Assembly (NCBI GenBank): GCA_039028335.1
Contig: JBCCIF010000119.1
Location: 1 to 8,972, forward strand
Source of the DNA: JABDKJ01 sp039028335
GTDB taxonomy: Bacteria; Bacteroidota; Bacteroidia; Flavobacteriales_D; JABDKJ01
Direction: 5' to 3'
Length of the DNA: 8,972 bases
Part shown: positions 7,654-8,972 of the stretch, in pieces
Layout of the letters: each line of letters starts with the position of its first letter
Position numbering within the stretch: the stretch's first letter is position 1
Program-made: the position numbers and the translations under genes
Notes under the pieces: model-generated
The model's input: the letters and a program-made list of their open reading frames with translations, nothing else
What the model was told of the DNA's origin: nothing
The model's database searches: none

Positions 7654-8972
7654 ATGCATTTGCACGTCAATAAAATACGATCTTGTATAATGGGCTATTG
7701 TAGCCTATTATCTGCGCTGCTCATTACAAGTGGGTCAATAAATGGGCAATTCATTAGTCCGGCTCCCGCACAAGATGGCATCATAAATTCCAGTGAGTAC
7801 GGTATACATATAGATGGTCAAAACCAGCAGGAAAGTGGTGGTGGAACGTGGTTTCTCAATTGGGATGCAAACAACCTATATATTGCAGTGACGGGTTCCA
7901 ACCCGTCAGAAGGGGGGCTCATTTATATAGATGTGAATCCTGTGATACCCGTGAATGGAGGAGCTAATAATGACGGTTCTTTGCAGTGGAGTTTCGATTA
8001 TGATAGGACCAAAATTATCCAACCATTTCGAGGTGATTTTAAGTTTTATTTTAAAGATTCTTATAATGAATTTCGTTATGCGGATGGTTCAAACGAATGG
8101 ACCATTGAGACGGCAAATACCATAACTACATCGGCTAATTATTTTACCAATACAATTGAATTTGTTATTCCTTGGAGCACTGTCACAAATGGTAATGGTC
8201 GCCCCAACGCCTTTAATTGGTTTGGCTACAAAATGTATGACAATGGAGATGGGAATAACGGTACTTATCATCCCGTCCCTGATTGGAATCCTACGCAACC
8301 CAATAATGCAGGTTCTGGCGACTTTAATCAAGTCTTTGTTCCCTACTATTATTCAGTGATTAACACAGATAACAATACAGCGACAAAGCCTTTTTTGGCA
8401 AAAAGCCTAACCTATCATGAAGACAATTCGGGACAATTTGTTGGAGGAATGGAGATTGGGGGAATAACTTTATACGATTTGACGGTAAATGACAACAGTG
8501 CGGATAACGATGACAATGCCGTTGGTTATGACCTTTACAACAATGCGCAAATCGCCAATCGAATCCTCATTTCAGATCATGTTGTCGTTAATAACAACCT
8601 CTATATAGGCCAAGGATCAGCGCTTTTTCCTGCAAATAATTTACCGGCAAGTTCGACAGTTGATGTCAACTTAACCATGGATGGAGCAACAGGGAAAATA
8701 TACAATTACGGAAGGTTGGATTGCACCCCAGAAGTCACACAGAGTTCAGGCGACTGGGACAAAAGAAGGCTCAATTTCATCTTTGATGGAACTACCACCA
8801 TAATGCCTTCAACGATTTTTAAAGACCGCTTTAGGTTTTCGAATATTACGATAAACTCAAGTGCTGAACTGTTAGCAGATGCTGGTGGAACGGCAGGTAT
8901 TGAGATGCAATATGGGAACTTAAATAATAACGGAACATTGAATCTGAGCGCCTCAAATTCAGGAAATATTTC
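7654..8972 (+). CDS. Exported surface protein with CBM9/DOMON-like domain, 3' end outside the window
   Basis: The frame is open from the ATG at 7654 to the right edge, giving 439 whole codons with no stop, so the protein is incomplete. The N-terminus is a Sec signal peptide: a basic stretch (HVNKIR), a hydrophobic core about residues 13-26 and likely cleavage near SINGQ (28-32); the ATG at 7690 is an alternative start. Residues about 38-240 resemble a beta-sandwich of the CBM9/DOMON-like kind: DGIINSSEYG, TWFLNWDANNLYIAVTGSN (65-83), LIYIDVNPV (89-97), a second strand pair with YFKDSYNEFRYADG, and IEFVIPW (168-174). After about 250 the sequence is rich in Asn, Gly, Ser and Thr with short alternating strands (for example GNLNNNGTLNLSASNSGN near the end), suggesting a parallel beta-helix or adhesin-like stalk. 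A T9SS sorting domain is expected beyond the edge but not seen. Ligand unknown: carbohydrate, haem or structural. Probably co-transcribed with the cytochrome. Confidence 0.75.
   Translation, partial: MHLHVNKIRSCIMGYCSLLSALLITSGSINGQFISPAPAQDGIINSSEYGIHIDGQNQQESGGGTWFLNWDANNLYIAVTGSNPSEGGLIYIDVNPVIPVNGGANNDGSLQWSFDYDRTKIIQPFRGDFKFYFKDSYNEFRYADGSNEWTIETANTITTSANYFTNTIEFVIPWSTVTNGNGRPNAFNWFGYKMYDNGDGNNGTYHPVPDWNPTQPNNAGSGDFNQVFVPYYYSVINTDNNTATKPFLAKSLTYHEDNSGQFVGGMEIGGITLYDLTVNDNSADNDDNAVGYDLYNNAQIANRILISDHVVVNNNLYIGQGSALFPANNLPASSTVDVNLTMDGATGKIYNYGRLDCTPEVTQSSGDWDKRRLNFIFDGTTTIMPSTIFKDRFRFSNITINSSAELLADAGGTAGIEMQYGNLNNNGTLNLSASNSGNI

Noticed and set aside
7615..7656. Possible read-through fusion of the cytochrome and the next gene, which share a reading frame
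   Set aside because: The two are separated by a TAA, the cytochrome already ends with a C-terminal sorting domain, and the next gene has its own ATG and signal peptide.
8089..8359. Short open frames on both strands inside the downstream surface-protein gene
   Set aside because: The frame starting at 7654 runs through without a stop and has a signal peptide and a domain pattern; the two short frames are shadows of it.

Overview
The window is typical bacterial DNA, densely coding and all on the + strand. It most likely comes from a member of the Bacteroidota: it is AT-leaning, has weak or absent Shine-Dalgarno sites, has a fused aspartokinase/homoserine dehydrogenase followed directly by thrB and thrC, and has a C-terminal domain of the type IX secretion system (T9SS) kind, which is confined to this phylum and close relatives. 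No RNA gene, insertion sequence, CRISPR array or phage gene was seen.

Region 1 (77-4096) is a threonine biosynthesis operon: thrA (5' part missing), thrB and thrC. The stop of thrA overlaps the start of thrB by 8 bases and thrC starts 2 bases after thrB, so the three are almost certainly translated from one message. Together they carry aspartate phosphorylation, homoserine formation, homoserine phosphorylation and threonine formation. The aspartate-semialdehyde dehydrogenase step is not encoded here. The aspartokinase reading frame is interrupted by an in-frame TAG at 74-76, and bases 1-76 do not encode the expected upstream part in any single frame. This may be contig-end error or real damage.

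Region 2 (4138-5649) is a full-length histidine ammonia-lyase (hutH) with a TTG start, 41 bases after thrC and with no other hut gene beside it.

Region 3 (5704-8972) encodes two exported proteins. The first is a 637-residue cytochrome with five CXXCH haem-binding motifs, ending in a divergent T9SS sorting domain, so it is probably delivered to the cell surface or medium. The second starts 36 bases later, has a signal peptide, a beta-sandwich resembling the CBM9/DOMON-like group and an Asn/Gly-rich beta region, and runs off the right edge still open. The pair suggests a cell-surface module, possibly redox-active. This is the least conventional part of the window; its function is inferred, not demonstrated.
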